A DNA stretch of 64,000 nucleotides from NCBI GenBank assembly GCA_964016885.1, contig OZ024743.1, positions 176,593,074 to 176,657,073 on the forward strand, in the 5' to 3' direction. This document shows, piece by piece, positions 21,288 through 33,601 of this stretch; position 1 is the first letter of the stretch, and each line of letters begins with the position of its first letter. The DNA comes from Eledone cirrhosa (taxonomy: Eukaryota > Mollusca > Cephalopoda > Octopoda > Eledonidae). The position numbers and the translations under genes were made by a program. The notes beneath the pieces are model-generated. The model did not search any database, was not told the DNA's origin, and was given only the letters and a program-made list of their open reading frames with translations.

Positions 21288-22619
21288 ACAATCTGCAAAC
21301 TCTTCGGATTTTTCTTCAACCTGTTTTCAATCGCCTCCATCCTATCCATCGTGGCAATAGCACTTGATCGTTATTCAGCAATCATTCATTGTCTAGAATA
21401 TTCTTCCTGGTCGGCATACAAATATGTTGGCAGTCTCACAGCTTGGATATGGTTGCAGGCTACAGGATCTGCTTTCATGCCACTATTCGGAGTTGGTAGT
21501 TATTGCGTAGAGAAATTCATTTGTGTTACTGTCTGGTCCAACTTGGTCTACACTATTTTCATGTGCATCCTGAACTTCTTCATCCCTCTATTTCTCATGC
21601 TCTTTTGCTACATTACTATCATCAAGGTGGCACGTTGCCATGCAACACGTATAACAGCTGTGCAATCACAAGCGAGAAAGTTTTCTGACATAGACATGAC
21701 AGGTCCTGTTGCTACTGCTATTGCACATCCTCTTCGGCGGCTTTCAATGATCAGCTTTCCCACTGCCACCAACATGGATTACGAAGGAATAGATCAACTC
21801 CATGGAGCATTCACTAGCGACATCGAACAAGACACCTTCAGTGACCTTGATAGTTATTCTCCAATAAATCTTACAGTGCCAGGAATTCGGAGGGACATAC
21901 GGACGGGCATTCGATTGTTGGGTGCTATCTTGGCATATGTTCTTTTCTATTTTACCTACATTTACGTGAAAATGACCAACCAAGACAGTAGTTCAATATC
22001 CCATCTGGAAATGTTCGGAACATGGATGTGTCTCTTGTCCAGCGCATGTAATCCATTCCTTTATGCAATCGTCAGTAAACGTTTCCGATTGGCGGTACGG
22101 CGATTATTCAAACAGAGAAGGAAACGCTCTGCACATAAAAACCGATGTACTCTACAGAAAATTCACAACAATTCACCAAGAATATGGCAGCGAAGGAGGG
22201 CTGGTTCCTCCAGTAGCGACCCAACGTCTGAAAAGGTGAAAGCAACTGAAAAAAGAATGCCTTCGTTATTATCTCTTCCTTCACTAGCACAAATTCAAGA
22301 CACTTCAAATGAAACACATGATCAAGAGGATTCGATGACAGTATCAAAAAGCACCACTCAGTTCTTAGAAGTACCGCATGCTCACGCAAGCAGAGTTCAA
22401 ACAAGTAGTAACGTTTCAGAAACTAAAACAAAAATTCCCGTTAATGGTATGGCTATAACAGTTCCGATTGAATCAAAGAACGGGTTAATAAAAAAATGGT
22501 TAAAATTTCGATCGGAATCGATCGGAAAAACAAAGAAGAAATCTGAGCAGGACTCGGATATGTTTAGTGGTGACAATAAAGCAAATATAAAAATCCAAGT
22601 TGATTTAGTTGCAACATAA
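21288..22619 (+). CDS. Rhodopsin-class (class A) GPCR, last coding exon (TM3 to C-terminus)
   Basis: A partial gene: 443 residues of a seven-helix plasma-membrane receptor that would signal through G proteins. From the exon start: TM3 (about 1-25) with the conserved Cys (ICKLF) and the DRY motif at 27-29; TM4 around 47-67 with its Trp; an extracellular Cys near 79 that could pair with TM3; TM5 about 86-108 ending in CY; a long third loop (about 110-205); TM6 about 207-228; TM7 about 242-262 with NPFLY at 255-259 (the NPxxY motif). A long Ser/Thr/Lys-rich cytoplasmic tail follows, to TAA. TM6 lacks the usual CWxP. The pattern WIWLQ, PLFG, CV..W, and CY..I.KVAR resembles GPR161-like orphan receptors, but that is a judgement by eye. 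TM1-TM2 exons were not found in the window. The first in-frame codon after DRY context that could start translation is irrelevant, because the frame continues upstream to the acceptor. Confidence 0.88.
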   Translation, partial: TICKLFGFFFNLFSIASILSIVAIALDRYSAIIHCLEYSSWSAYKYVGSLTAWIWLQATGSAFMPLFGVGSYCVEKFICVTVWSNLVYTIFMCILNFFIPLFLMLFCYITIIKVARCHATRITAVQSQARKFSDIDMTGPVATAIAHPLRRLSMISFPTATNMDYEGIDQLHGAFTSDIEQDTFSDLDSYSPINLTVPGIRRDIRTGIRLLGAILAYVLFYFTYIYVKMTNQDSSSISHLEMFGTWMCLLSSACNPFLYAIVSKRFRLAVRRLFKQRRKRSAHKNRCTLQKIHNNSPRIWQRRRAGSSSSDPTSEKVKATEKRMPSLLSLPSLAQIQDTSNETHDQEDSMTVSKSTTQFLEVPHAHASRVQTSSNVSETKTKIPVNGMAITVPIESKNGLIKKWLKFRSESIGKTKKKSEQDSDMFSGDNKANIKIQVDLVAT

Positions 22620-22658
22620 TTAATTAATTTTTACTTTTCTTTATGAAATGTCGCCATG

Positions 22659-22664
22659 AATAAA
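22659..22664 (+). promoter_or_regulatory. Poly(A) signal AATAAA
   Basis: AATAAA 40 bases after the GPCR stop codon, with an A-rich tract (22688-22704) shortly downstream. This gives a very short 3' UTR if used. Confidence 0.6.
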
Positions 22665-22704
22665 TGACTGTTCAAAAGTAAATTTCGAAAAAAAAAAAAA
22701 AAAA

Positions 22705-22956
22705 GAACTCTTAAATTAACTATATTTTGAAAACATTTCCAAAACTTCGATTTTTCTAATGGTTCGCAAACATTCTGAACTTGGATAGAACGCGTATCTG
22801 TGTTATTTGAAGAGAGTTAAATAGAAGAAACAAAATACTTTAATTTTAAACAGTTTTTTTCCACAGATTTCTAGTTTTGATGCAAGTATCATACATTATT
22901 CTATACTAATATTTCATTGTTTCTTTTTTTTGTATTTATAAAAATCTATCTATCTG
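22705..22956. other. Sequence downstream of the GPCR, nothing recognised
   Basis: AT-rich unique-looking sequence without a frame. Confidence 0.5.
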
Positions 22957-23079
22957 TTATATATACACACATATACACATACACGCACAACACATATACA
23001 TTCAAACACATACACACACACATATATATATATATGAACGTATCATGTATGTATGTATAAATATGTTTATATATATATA

Positions 23080-23113
<34 letters not shown>

Positions 23114-23306
23114 CATATGTGTATGTACACACACATACGCATATATATATATAAAGTGAAAAGCTGGACGGGAACAAAAACAGAGAGGCAGACAAATAAA
23201 GGTTTATGTATATATATATATATATGCGTATGTATGTGTGTGCACATACACATACACACACACATATATATGTATATATATACATATATATATACATCCA
23301 TACACA

Positions 23307-23380
<74 letters not shown>

Positions 23381-23415
23381 CGTGTGTACGTATGTTATGT
23401 ATATATACATATATA
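22957..23415. repeat. Compound AC/TG/AT microsatellite cluster
   Basis: ACACAT, TGTGTG and ATATAT blocks around a non-repetitive island (23152-23205). All frames are dipeptide artefacts. Confidence 0.92.
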
Positions 23416-23663
23416 ATGTCTTCACACATTTGGTTATCCGGCCACATACATGCATATTAGATTAGTTTTTAAGAATTCATTCTCTCAATTTTCAATATTC
23501 CTAAACATTCCTTACATAACTAAATTTCATATCTACCATTTCTTCGTGTTTAATGAAAGCTACGTCTACGATAGTTCTGGTTACTATAGAATGTCATAGA
23601 AAACAGAAAGAAATAAGTTATTACACGTGGAGTTAGAAGTTAATACACGTGGTGTTAGAAGTT

Positions 23664-23742
23664 AACATAGTGGTGGTGATGATGATGATGAGGAGGAGGA
23701 GGAGGAGAAGGGGGAGGCGAAGGGGGAGGCAAAGGAGGAGGA
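23664..23742. repeat. (GAT)n/(GGA)n purine-rich tract
   Basis: GATGATGATGATG passes into GGAGGAGGAGGAGG and GGGGGAGGCGAA. Preceded by a 22-bp near-repeat, TACACGTGGAGTTAGAAG, then TACACGTGGTGTTAGAAG. Confidence 0.85.
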
Positions 23743-24390
23743 ATACTTGGTAACTGTTAATCAGTCAGTTACACAAGATATTCAGGGTAAGTTATCTGAT
23801 GTTTAGAAGAGAATATCTTTCAAGTGCCAAGAGATTTGAGAAAAACAAAAATATTGTTGATTTAAAAAAAAAATAAATGAATTATTTATTGATTTTTTTG
23901 TAAAGAAAAATTTCATCAATGGGATGGAAGAATGTCGATTAAAAATTTGTTATGTGATGATAAAATATCAAACCTCACTCATTTATTGCTTGTATAAGGT
24001 ATATCTTCATTTTTAATGAACTTTCATATTAATGAGAAATATTGGAGATAAACTAATTGTTTTACAGACCACTTGCCAGTTAGTTTTCAATTTGCTTTTT
24101 TGTTTTGTTCTGTTATTGTTGTTATTGTTGTTATTGTTTTTCGTGGTGGTGTTGGTGGTGGTGGTACAACCAAATATCACACCTAATGATATAATACCCT
24201 GAAATACAGCAAACTTATTCGTAAATAAAACAAAATGAAGATAATTTCAAAGCTGATATTTAAATCGGCTTCACGCCATTGCCAAATATGTGGAACAAGT
24301 AATAGTATAGTGCCTCAAATACACAGGAAACTTCACTTTAATTTCATATTCTTAACCGATATTTGTAACTGTAAATACAATTTCACTCTC
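23743..24390. other. Non-coding, no gene recognised
   Basis: AT-rich sequence with GTTGTTATT and GGTGGTG runs near 24115-24170. No credible frame. Confidence 0.5.
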
Positions 24391-24570
24391 TACAACAGGC
24401 ATCGCTGGGTAGTTTAAGAAGAATTTCGCTTCACAATCGCATGTTTTGGGGTTCGATCCCACTGCGTGACATCATCAGCCAGTGTCTTCTATCATAACAT
24501 TGGATTGAACAAGGTCTTGTGATAACAATTGAGACGACAAATAATGTGTAGAAAGCCATCAGATAGACTG
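24391..24570 (+). mobile_element. tRNA-derived SINE, OR-like type, diverged
   Basis: Head GGGTAGTTTAAGAAGAATTT and B box GGGGTTCGATCCCACTGCG, followed by CAGTGTCTTCTATCATAACA. This arrangement (tRNA head, CCCACTGCGTG, GTGTCTTCTA) matches a common octopus SINE type distinct from the main family here. Confidence 0.68.
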
Positions 24571-25037
24571 TGCCTGTTCTTTCTTGAATTTAATCCGTTT
24601 TGCTGTTTAACCTGACTATTATCACCTGGGATTTGGGTGAATTTTGCAAAGGCTACACTTTGGTAAACTTTCGGATAAACTCTTCAGTTTAAATATAGCT
24701 TATGAGATACGATATTTTGCTCCTTTAACCCATTGGATTCTAAAACCACTGTCCTTCAACACATGACAAAACCATCAAAATATTAACTAAATTCTTACTC
24801 ATATATAAAAAAACAAATAAAGCCTCCGGTCCTTGGGTGGAAGTGCGAAATGAAGCAGTATGATGTTCATGTGTGCCTTTGTCGATAGCATTAAAAACGT
24901 TTAGGGAGTGAAATAAATACAAATGAGAATCGAAACCTTCACTCATAATCTTCATACCAGGATCCAACCATTACTCAACGAGACTCATCACTGCCATACG
25001 TCTATTATTAATACTTTAATTAAGTTCAAGAATGGTG
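24571..25037. other. Non-coding, no gene recognised
   Basis: A minus-strand frame at 24740-24967 has no recognisable domain and ordinary composition. It is left unassigned. Confidence 0.45.
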
Positions 25038-25208
25038 GGTTGATAGAATTAGTAGATCGTTGGCTAAAATACTATAGCAGTATCTGTTTTGAGTTCAAAT
25101 CCCGCCGAGGTCAATTTTGCCTCTTAATCTTTCGATAAAACAAAGTACTAGTCAATTACTGGGGTTGATTCAATCAAATTTTCTGGCCTTTGGCCGAATT
25201 CAAAAATC
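25038..25208 (+). mobile_element. SINE of the main family, diverged
   Basis: TTGAGTTCAAATCCCGCCGA (B box), TCGATAAAACAAAGTACTAG, and the variant tail GGGGTTGATTCAATC, then TTCTGGCCTTTGGCC. Confidence 0.72.
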
Positions 25209-25327
25209 AATGTTTTAATTATGTCTGCCTTTTTAAGTAAAACAAACATTTTTATTCGTTTTGTTTGTGATTGGAGTTGTGGTTGGTGTTGTTGTTTAGC
25301 CGCTGGAGAGCCATGATTGGACAAAAC

Positions 25328-25450
25328 TGAAAACCATAGTTGCCTAATGGTTAGGGTGTTAAACTCGCAATCATAAGGTAGTGGGTTCGATTCCTGGACC
25401 GAGTGGTTCGTTATGTTCGTAAGTGTGATACATTATTTCACGTCGCTATT
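25328..25450 (+). mobile_element. tRNA-like SINE head, GCCTAATGGTTA type
   Basis: TAGTTGCCTAATGGTTAGGG (A box), AACTCGCAATCATAAGGTAG (anticodon-arm-like) and GTGGGTTCGATTCCTGGACC (B box). The box spacing is that of a tRNA, but the acceptor stem does not close, so it is a SINE head and not a tRNA gene. Confidence 0.65.
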
Positions 25451-25786
25451 CTTGATACGACTCGGGGTTTATTAAAACACTCAAGAAATCTCCCATGAAA
25501 TACAAACTGTTATGAGGCCAGCTAAAGCTACATAAGTTGGGATTGTATATGTCATTTCGTTTTGTTATCTAATCTTACATAATCCAATATTAGTTTCAAT
25601 ACTATGAGAATAGAATGTGTTCTGAGGGAGATTCGATTGCTATTTCTCTCAAGGTAATGCATCCACATTAAAGACTGTTTCATTTGTATATGTTGGTAGT
25701 GAAGTAGAATGGGAACTAATAACAATTCATAAGTGAGAAAAGAATCGATAAAATAACCACGTCTTGTTTCCTTGAACATACCACCT
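25451..25786. other. Non-coding, no gene recognised
   Basis: Probably partly the body of the preceding SINE (TTTCACGTCGC, then TTGATACGACTCGG). The minus frame at 25552-25794 shows no known domain. Confidence 0.45.
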
Positions 25787-25913
25787 TCATGCATGAATGG
25801 TTAAAGAATTCGCCTTGTAATCGTGTGGTTATGGGTTCAGTCCAAATGCACGGCACTATAGCCTCGTGGTGATCAATGCCTATTAAATGTAGTTGATGAA
25901 TGTAAGCCCTCCG

Positions 25914-25948
<35 letters not shown>
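25787..25948 (+). mobile_element. OR-like SINE ending in an (AT)n tail
   Basis: ATGCATGAATGGTTAAAGAA (A box region), GTTATGGGTTCAGTCC (B box), then CACTATAGCCTCGTGG and GTAAGCCCTCCGTT. It passes directly into (AT)n at 25915-25948, the usual end of this SINE type. Confidence 0.7.
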
Positions 25949-25954
<6 letters not shown>

Positions 25955-26048
25955 GTTCCAAAGAATATATTGACACTTCAACAGCATTCTAATAAGTATT
26001 GCCTATACATGTAATCAAAGTGTATAAATTTTGGGGGGACATCCTATA
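25949..26048. mobile_element. Miniature TA-flanked inverted-repeat element, about 100 bp
   Basis: Left end TAGGGTGTTCCAAAGAATAT and right end (reverse complement) TAGGATGTCCCCCCAAAATT are similar inverted termini beside TA-rich flanks, as expected for a mariner-type MITE. The core (AACAGCATTCTAATAAGTAT, then TGCCTATACATGTAATC) recurs in opposite orientation at 60569-60652. Confidence 0.65.
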
Positions 26049-26053
26049 TATAC

Positions 26054-26220
<167 letters not shown>

Positions 26221-26663
26221 TCGGTGTCTCTATCGTTGAATGTGTTTGCATTTATGTCTATGTTTCTGTTTATATCTGGTTTCTTCTCGCAGTTCGTCAA
26301 TAAAAATATATATAAAATAACAAAAATATTCTGGAGCCGATCAAATCGAGTAAATCAATGCACCACCCAGCATGGCCGGGGTCTAATTACTGAGATCTAA
26401 AGCGAATAAGAAAATAAATGAATGCCTGATATTTCAGGATTTTAATTTAAGCTAAGAGAATATGATATTTTGATTGGTATAACATTTCTAAAATTGACGA
26501 AATTAGACAAAGAATGCCGAAAAGTAACAGAAGCTAGCATTTTATATTACAGGCTGGCGAGTAAATATTTACACACACAAACACATACACACTCAAATTT
26601 ATATATATATACATATATCTGTGGGTGTGTATGTATGTACGTATATATATGTATATGTGTGTG
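26221..26663. other. Non-coding, no gene recognised
   Basis: AT-rich, with a mixed AC/AT/TG microsatellite at 26571-26665. Confidence 0.5.
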
Positions 26664-26955
26664 TGTGGAGACACGTGGCCTAGTGGTAAAGGTGCTGGAC
26701 TTACAATCATATAACGCGTGGGTTCGATTCCTGGGTTGTGTGTTGTGTTTTTGAGCAAGACACTTCATTTCATGTTGCTCCAGTATACTCAGCTGAAAAT
26801 GAGTACCAGCAATAGCTGTGGGTTTAACCCTGCGATGGACTGGCATCCTGTCCAGGAGGAGACTTGTACTCTCAGTCGCTTAACGCCATGAAACCGGGAT
26901 AAGCACCGGCCAAATGAGCCTTCTGGCTTAAGACACGATTTAGACAGACTTTAAA
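26664..26955 (+). mobile_element. Composite tRNA-headed SINE with conserved-looking core
   Basis: Head GTGGCCTAGTGGTAAAGGTG (A box) and GTGGGTTCGATTCCTGGG (B box). Then come GAGCAAGACACTTCATTTCA, GTTGCTCCAGTATACTCAGC, and a core with GATGGACTGGCATCCTGTCC, ending CCGGGATAAGCACCGGCC. The GACTGGC-CCTGTCC core is seen in SINEs and LINE tails of several animal groups. I recognise the pattern but cannot name the family. Confidence 0.7.
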
Positions 26956-26997
26956 CTTTAGACTTATATAAATATATATATATATATATATATTCAT

Positions 26998-27082
26998 ACT
27001 TAGCTGTCGAAAAGGCCAGAGCTCAGCCGTCGGGATCCTGACTCTTTTCCTATTACCCACTCTACTACCCAGTATCGAGTAC
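26998..27082. mobile_element. Fragment of the CCGTTTCGAC hairpin family
   Basis: GAAAAGGCCAGAGCTCAGCC, then GTCGGGATCCTGACTC and TATTACCCACTCTACTACCC, as in the 9.3- and 17.8-kb copies; AT tracts lie on both sides. Confidence 0.65.
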
Positions 27083-27106
27083 TATATATATATATACATA
27101 TATATA

Positions 27107-27144
<38 letters not shown>

Positions 27145-27177
27145 TATATCATTGTATTTAGGTTTACGAACATTACG

Positions 27178-27222
<45 letters not shown>

Positions 27223-27255
27223 TATATCATTGTATTTAGGTTTACGAACATTACG

Positions 27256-27294
<39 letters not shown>

Positions 27295-27327
27295 TATATC
27301 ATTGTATTTAGGTTTACGAACATTACG

Positions 27328-27385
<58 letters not shown>

Positions 27386-27460
27386 GTGCATCTGCGGTTC
27401 ACGAACTTAATTCGTTCCTGAAGGCAGTTTGTCAACCGAAATGTTCGTAAACCTAAATAT
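27083..27460. repeat. Three tandem units with AT spacers plus inverted partner
   Basis: Three copies of a unit (ATCATTGTATTTAGGTTTAC, then GAACATTACGAACATA) are separated by (AT)n of differing length (units near 27148, 27227 and 27297). After a last AT tract, 27382-27460 reads GCAGTGCATCTGCGG, TTCGTTCCTGAAGGCAG and AATGTTCGTAAACCTAAAT. The last word is the reverse complement of the unit core, so hairpins can form across the AT tracts. Confidence 0.8.
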
Positions 27461-27775
27461 ACTGAGAGAGAGACTATGAAATACATATCACCATAATAAC
27501 TAACTACACACCCAGTGACGTTTTCCCGCCGATACTTCCAGCTTGTCGCCAACGTGTGTGTGTATGTGTTTACGTGTGTGTGCGTGTGTGTGTGTGCATA
27601 CGTACATACACACATATATACATTTATCAATTATTTTATGCATAACACATCTTCATGTGCCTTCACGGGTTTTTTTTTTTTGTGTGTGTGCCTGTTAAAC
27701 CGAACAAATTTATACGTCGAATCAAGTTTTATTTGTCTTCTATTATTTTTGGTGTTACCATCCATCCATCTGTCC
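27461..27775. other. Non-coding; TG patch and T-run
   Basis: TG-rich patch at 27555-27600 and a run of 12 T at 27669-27680. No gene. Confidence 0.5.
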
Positions 27776-28189
<414 letters not shown>

Positions 28190-28375
28190 GTGAATTGGCA
28201 GTATCTGTAGAGAGGCGGACGCCAGGCTTTCTAGCATAGTTACGTCCCTTTACGGTCTGAGTTCAAATCCCGCCGAGGTTAACTTTGCCTTTCATCCTTA
28301 CGGGGTCGATAAAATAAAGTACCAGTAATGTGCTGGATAATTGCTGGCCTTGTGTCAAAAGTAGAAACAATTATT
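28190..28375 (+). mobile_element. SINE, full length, well preserved
   Basis: GAATTGGCAGTATCTGTAGA (A box region), TGAGTTCAAATCCCGCCGAG (B box), CGGGGTCGATAAAATAAAG, and the tail TCAAAAGTAGAAACAATTAT. TTATTGG borders both ends as a short possible target duplication. Confidence 0.9.
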
Positions 28376-29577
<1,202 letters not shown>

Positions 29578-29820
29578 CTAGTATATATCATACAGCCACA
29601 TGTTGTTTAGATCCAGACTAGCCATAATCGAACAGACCTATAAGCCAGGCATCTTCAAACAACACAAATATTAGCGTGGCTATCCCAATGTTTCAAAGCA
29701 CAATTTATCCCAGACTGCATTTCCCAATATGCACTTTCCTTTTATAAAGACTCTAGGTCGTGATTTAAAAGAGCAATGATTGTTATTTCTAGCATACCGA
29801 GTGATCTCATAGAAATGCTA

Positions 29821-29912
29821 TTGTATGTATGTATGTATGTATGTATGTATGTATGTATGTATGTATGTATGTATGTATGTATGTATGTATGTATGTATGT
29901 ATGTATGTATGC
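29821..29912. repeat. (TATG)n tetranucleotide repeat
   Basis: About 22 uninterrupted TATG/GTAT units. Confidence 0.97.
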
Positions 29913-30088
29913 GCAGGGGCACCATCGTGACCACGGCGAATCTTGGGAACTTCAAACTTAGCGGAGCCCATCCACTAACGTAGTCTGAACACAGGCGGCC
30001 TCTTCCAGAGAAGGACAGAGAGAAAGTGAGTGTGTGTATGTGCGTGTGTGTGGGGGGGGGGGGGGTAAGAGAGAGAGAGAAAAAAAGA

Positions 30089-30248
30089 AAAATCGACTTT
30101 AGTACTGAATTGATATTTATTTATCAACTTCGAAAGGATGAAAGGCAAAGTTGACCTCGGCGGGATTTGACCTCTCAGAGCGCAGCGAGCTGGAACAAAT
30201 ACTGCTCACCAATCTATCAGACGTTCTAACGATTCTACCAATTTGCCA
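30089..30248 (-). mobile_element. SINE, diverged
   Basis: AAATCGACTTTAGTACTGAA, AAGGATGAAAGGCAAAGTTG, CGGCGGGATTTGACCTCTC, and head end TCTACCAATTTGCC. Confidence 0.72.
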
Positions 30249-30780
30249 ACTTAGAGACTCTATTAATAGCTTGTAAAAAAAACACGTGATAATGGATAAG
30301 ATCTGTTGTGAAAACTGGTTTCACGAATTCTACAGCATTATTCCTGTTATAATCCGAAACAATGATCTGTTATAATCGATTAGATGATATTTAAACTGTT
30401 ATATTTCAATTTTAAACAAGATTCAATAATAAATTTATCTTTAATCTTTTTATTTTGTTATATTTTGTTTTCTGTATTCTATGATTTAATTGTTATTGTT
30501 GTTATTTTCGTTATTTTTATTCTATTTAAATCAAAACTCCAAGTTACATTGAATTGGATTCCTGTTAATAAAAATATCAAGAAGAAATTATATTATATTT
30601 AGTATATACAGTGTCGTTTTGTATTTTGATTTAATTTATTTTCAGAAATTCTTCGTGAGTATAAATTTCTATTTACTAAGAAGAGGTTTTCGATTATATA
30701 TGAGATTTGTTAAACATTTACTAAATTATGCAATAAACTCTATGAAAAAGACTATCGCTGTTTTTTTTTATTTTTTATTT
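30249..30780. other. AT-rich left flank of the giant array
   Basis: Strongly AT-rich, without a gene; hydrophobic frames at 30384-30816 are composition artefacts. The last 20 bases before the array are a T-rich run (TTTTTTTTATTTTTTATTTT). Confidence 0.6.
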
Positions 30781-30827
30781 TATTGTGTGTTAGTTTGTGT
30801 AGGTATTGTGTGTTAGTGTGTGTAGTA

Positions 30828-33601
30828 GGCATTGTGTGTTAGTGTGTGGAGTAGTTATTGTGTGTTAGTGTGTGTAGTAGGTATTGTGTGTTAGTGTGTG
30901 TAGTAGATATTGTCTATAGTAGGTATTGTGTGTTAGAGAGTGTAGTAGGTATTGGGTGTTAGTGTGTGTAGTAGGTAGTGTGTGTTAGTGTGTGTAGTAG
31001 GTATTGTGTGTTAGTGTGTGTAGTAGGTATTGTGTGTTAGTGTGTGTAGTTGGTATTGTGTGTTAGTGTGTGTAGTAGGTATTGTGTGTTAGTGTGTGTA
31101 GTTGGTATTGTGTGTTAGTGTGTGTAGTAGGTATTGTGTGTTAGTGTGTGTAGAAGGTATTGTCTATAGTAGGTATTGTGTGTTAGTGTGTGTAGAAGGT
31201 ATTGTGTGTTAGTGTGTATAGTAGGTATTGTGTGTTAGTGTGTGTAGTAGGTATTGTGTGTTAGTGAGTGTAGTAGGTATTGTGTGTTAGTGTGTGTAGT
31301 AGGTATTGTGTGTTAGTGTGTGTAGTCGGTATTGTGTGTTAGTGTGTGTAGTAGGTATTGTGTGTTAGTTTGTGTAGTAGGTATTGTGTGTTAGTGTGTG
31401 TAGTTGGTATTGTGTGTTAGTTTGTGTAGTAGGTATTGTGTGCTAGTGTGTGTAGTAGGTATTGTGTATTAGTGAGTGTAGAAGGTATTGTGTGTTAGTG
31501 TGTGTAGTAGGTATTGTGTGTTAGTGTGTGTAGTAGGTATTGTGTGTTAGTGTGTGTAGTAGGTATTGTGTGTTAGTGTGTGTAGTAGACATTGTCTAGA
31601 GTAGGTATTGTGTGTTAGTGAGTGTAGTAGGTATTGGGTGTTAGTGTGTGTAGTAGGTAGTGTGTGTTAGTGTGTGTAGTAGGTATTGTGTGTTAGTGTG
31701 TGTCGTAGGTATTGTGTGTTAGTGTGTGTAGTAGGTATTGTGTGTTAGTGTCTATAGTAGGTATTGTGTGTTAGTGTGTGTAGTAGGTATTGTGTGTTAG
31801 TGTGTGTAGTAGGTATTTTCTATAGTAGGTATTGTGTGTTAGTGTGTGTAGTAGGTATTGTGTGTAGTGTGTGTAGTAGGTATTGTGTGTTAGTGTGTGT
31901 CGTAGGTATTGTGTGTTAGTGTGTGTAGTAGGTATTGTGTGTTAGTGTCTATAGTAGATATTGTGTGTTAGTGTGTGTAGTAGGTATTGTGTGTTAGTGT
32001 GTGTAGTAGGTATTTTCTATAGTAGGTATTGTGTGTTAGTGTGTGTAGTAGGTATTGTGTGTTACTGTGTGTAGTAGGTATTGTGTGTTAGTTTGTGTAG
32101 TAGGTATTGTGTGTTAGTGTGTGTAGTAGGTATTGTGTGTTAGTGAGTGTAGTAGATATTGTGTGTTAGTGTGTGTAGTAGGTATTGTGTGTTAGTGTGT
32201 GTAGTAGGTATTGTCTATAGTAGGTATTGTGTGTTAGTGTGTGTAGTAGGTATTGTGTGTTAGTGTGTGTAGTAGGTATTGTGTGTTAGAGTGTGTAGTA
32301 GGTATTGTGTTTTAGTGTCTATAGTAGGTATTGTGTGTTAGTGAGTGTAGAAGGTATTGTGTGTTAGTGTGTGTAGTAGGTATTGTGTGTTAGTGAGTGT
32401 AGTAGGTATTGTGTGTTAGTGTGTGTAGTAGGCATTGTGTGTTAGTGTGTGGAGTAGTTATTGTGTGTTAGTGTGTGTAGTAGGTATTGTGTGTTAGTGT
32501 GTGTAGTAGATATTGTCTATAGTAGGTAGTGTGTGTTAGAGAGTGTAGTAGGTATTGGGTATTAGAGAGTGTAGTAGGTATTGGGTATTAGTGTGTGTAG
32601 TAGGTAGTGTGTGTTAGTGTGTGTAGTAGGTATTGTGTGTTAGTGTGTGTAGTTGGTATTGTGTGTTATTGTGTGTAGTAGGTATTGTGTGTTAGTGTGT
32701 GTAGTTGGTATTGTGTGTTAGTGTGTGTAGTATGTATTGTGTGTTAGTGTGTGTAGAAGGTATTGTGTGTTAGTGTGTATAGTAGGTATTGTGTGTTAGT
32801 GTGTGTAGTAGGTATTGTGTGTTAGTGAGTGTAGTAGGTATTGTGTGTTAGTGTGTGTAGTAGGTATTGTGTGTTAGTGTGTGTAATAGGTATTGTGTGT
32901 TAGTGTGTGTAGTAGGTATTGTGTGTAGTTGGTATTGTGTGTTAGTTTGTGTAGTAGGTATTGTGTGTTAGTTTGTGTAGTAGGTATTGTGTATTAGTGA
33001 GTGTAGAATGTATCGTGTGTTAGTGTGTGTAGTAGGTATTGTGTGTTAGTGTGTGTAGTAGATATTGTCTAGAGTAGGTATTGTGTGTTAGTGAGTGTAG
33101 TAGGTATTGGGTGTTAGTGTGTGTAGTAGGTAGTGTGTGTTAGTGTGTGTAGTAGGTATTGTGTGTTAGTGTGTGTCGTAGGTATTGTGTGTTAGTGTGT
33201 GTAGTAGGTATTGTGTGTTAGTGCCTATAGTAGGTATTGTGTGTTAGTGTGTGTAGTAGGTATTGTGTGTTAGTGTGTGTAGTAGGTATTTTCTATAGTA
33301 GGTATTGTGTGTTAGTGTGTGTAGTAGGTATTGTGTGTAGTGTGTGTAGTAGGTATTGTGTGTTAGTGTGTGTCGTAGGTATTGTGTGTTAGTGTGTGTA
33401 GTAGGTATTGTGTGTTAGTGTCTATAGTAGATAGTGTGTGTTAGTGTGTGTAGTAGGTATTGTGTGTTAGTGTGTGTAGTAGGTATTTTCTATAGTAGGT
33501 ATTGTGTGTTAGTGTGTGTAGTAGGTATTGTGTGTTACTGTGTGTAGTAGGTATTGAGTGTTAGTTTGTGTAGTAGGTATTGTGTTTTAGTGTGTGTAGT
33601 A
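30828..33601. repeat. Higher-order repeat, copy 1 (2,774 bp)
   Basis: It begins at the rare variant GGCATTG, followed by GTGTGTGGAGTAGTTATTG, and contains an ordered series of variants (TTGGTATT, GAAGGTATTGTCTATAG, GTCGTAGG, TATTTTCTATAG). The same order recurs in copy 2. Confidence 0.85.

Noticed and set aside
25337..25385. Functional tRNA gene
   Set aside because: The A- and B-box-like sequences are in tRNA register, but the acceptor stem cannot be closed and the surroundings match a SINE.
30384..30816. Small hydrophobic ORFs left of the array
   Set aside because: Phe/Ile/Leu/Tyr content follows from the AT-rich sequence; no start context, homology or repeat pattern supports them.
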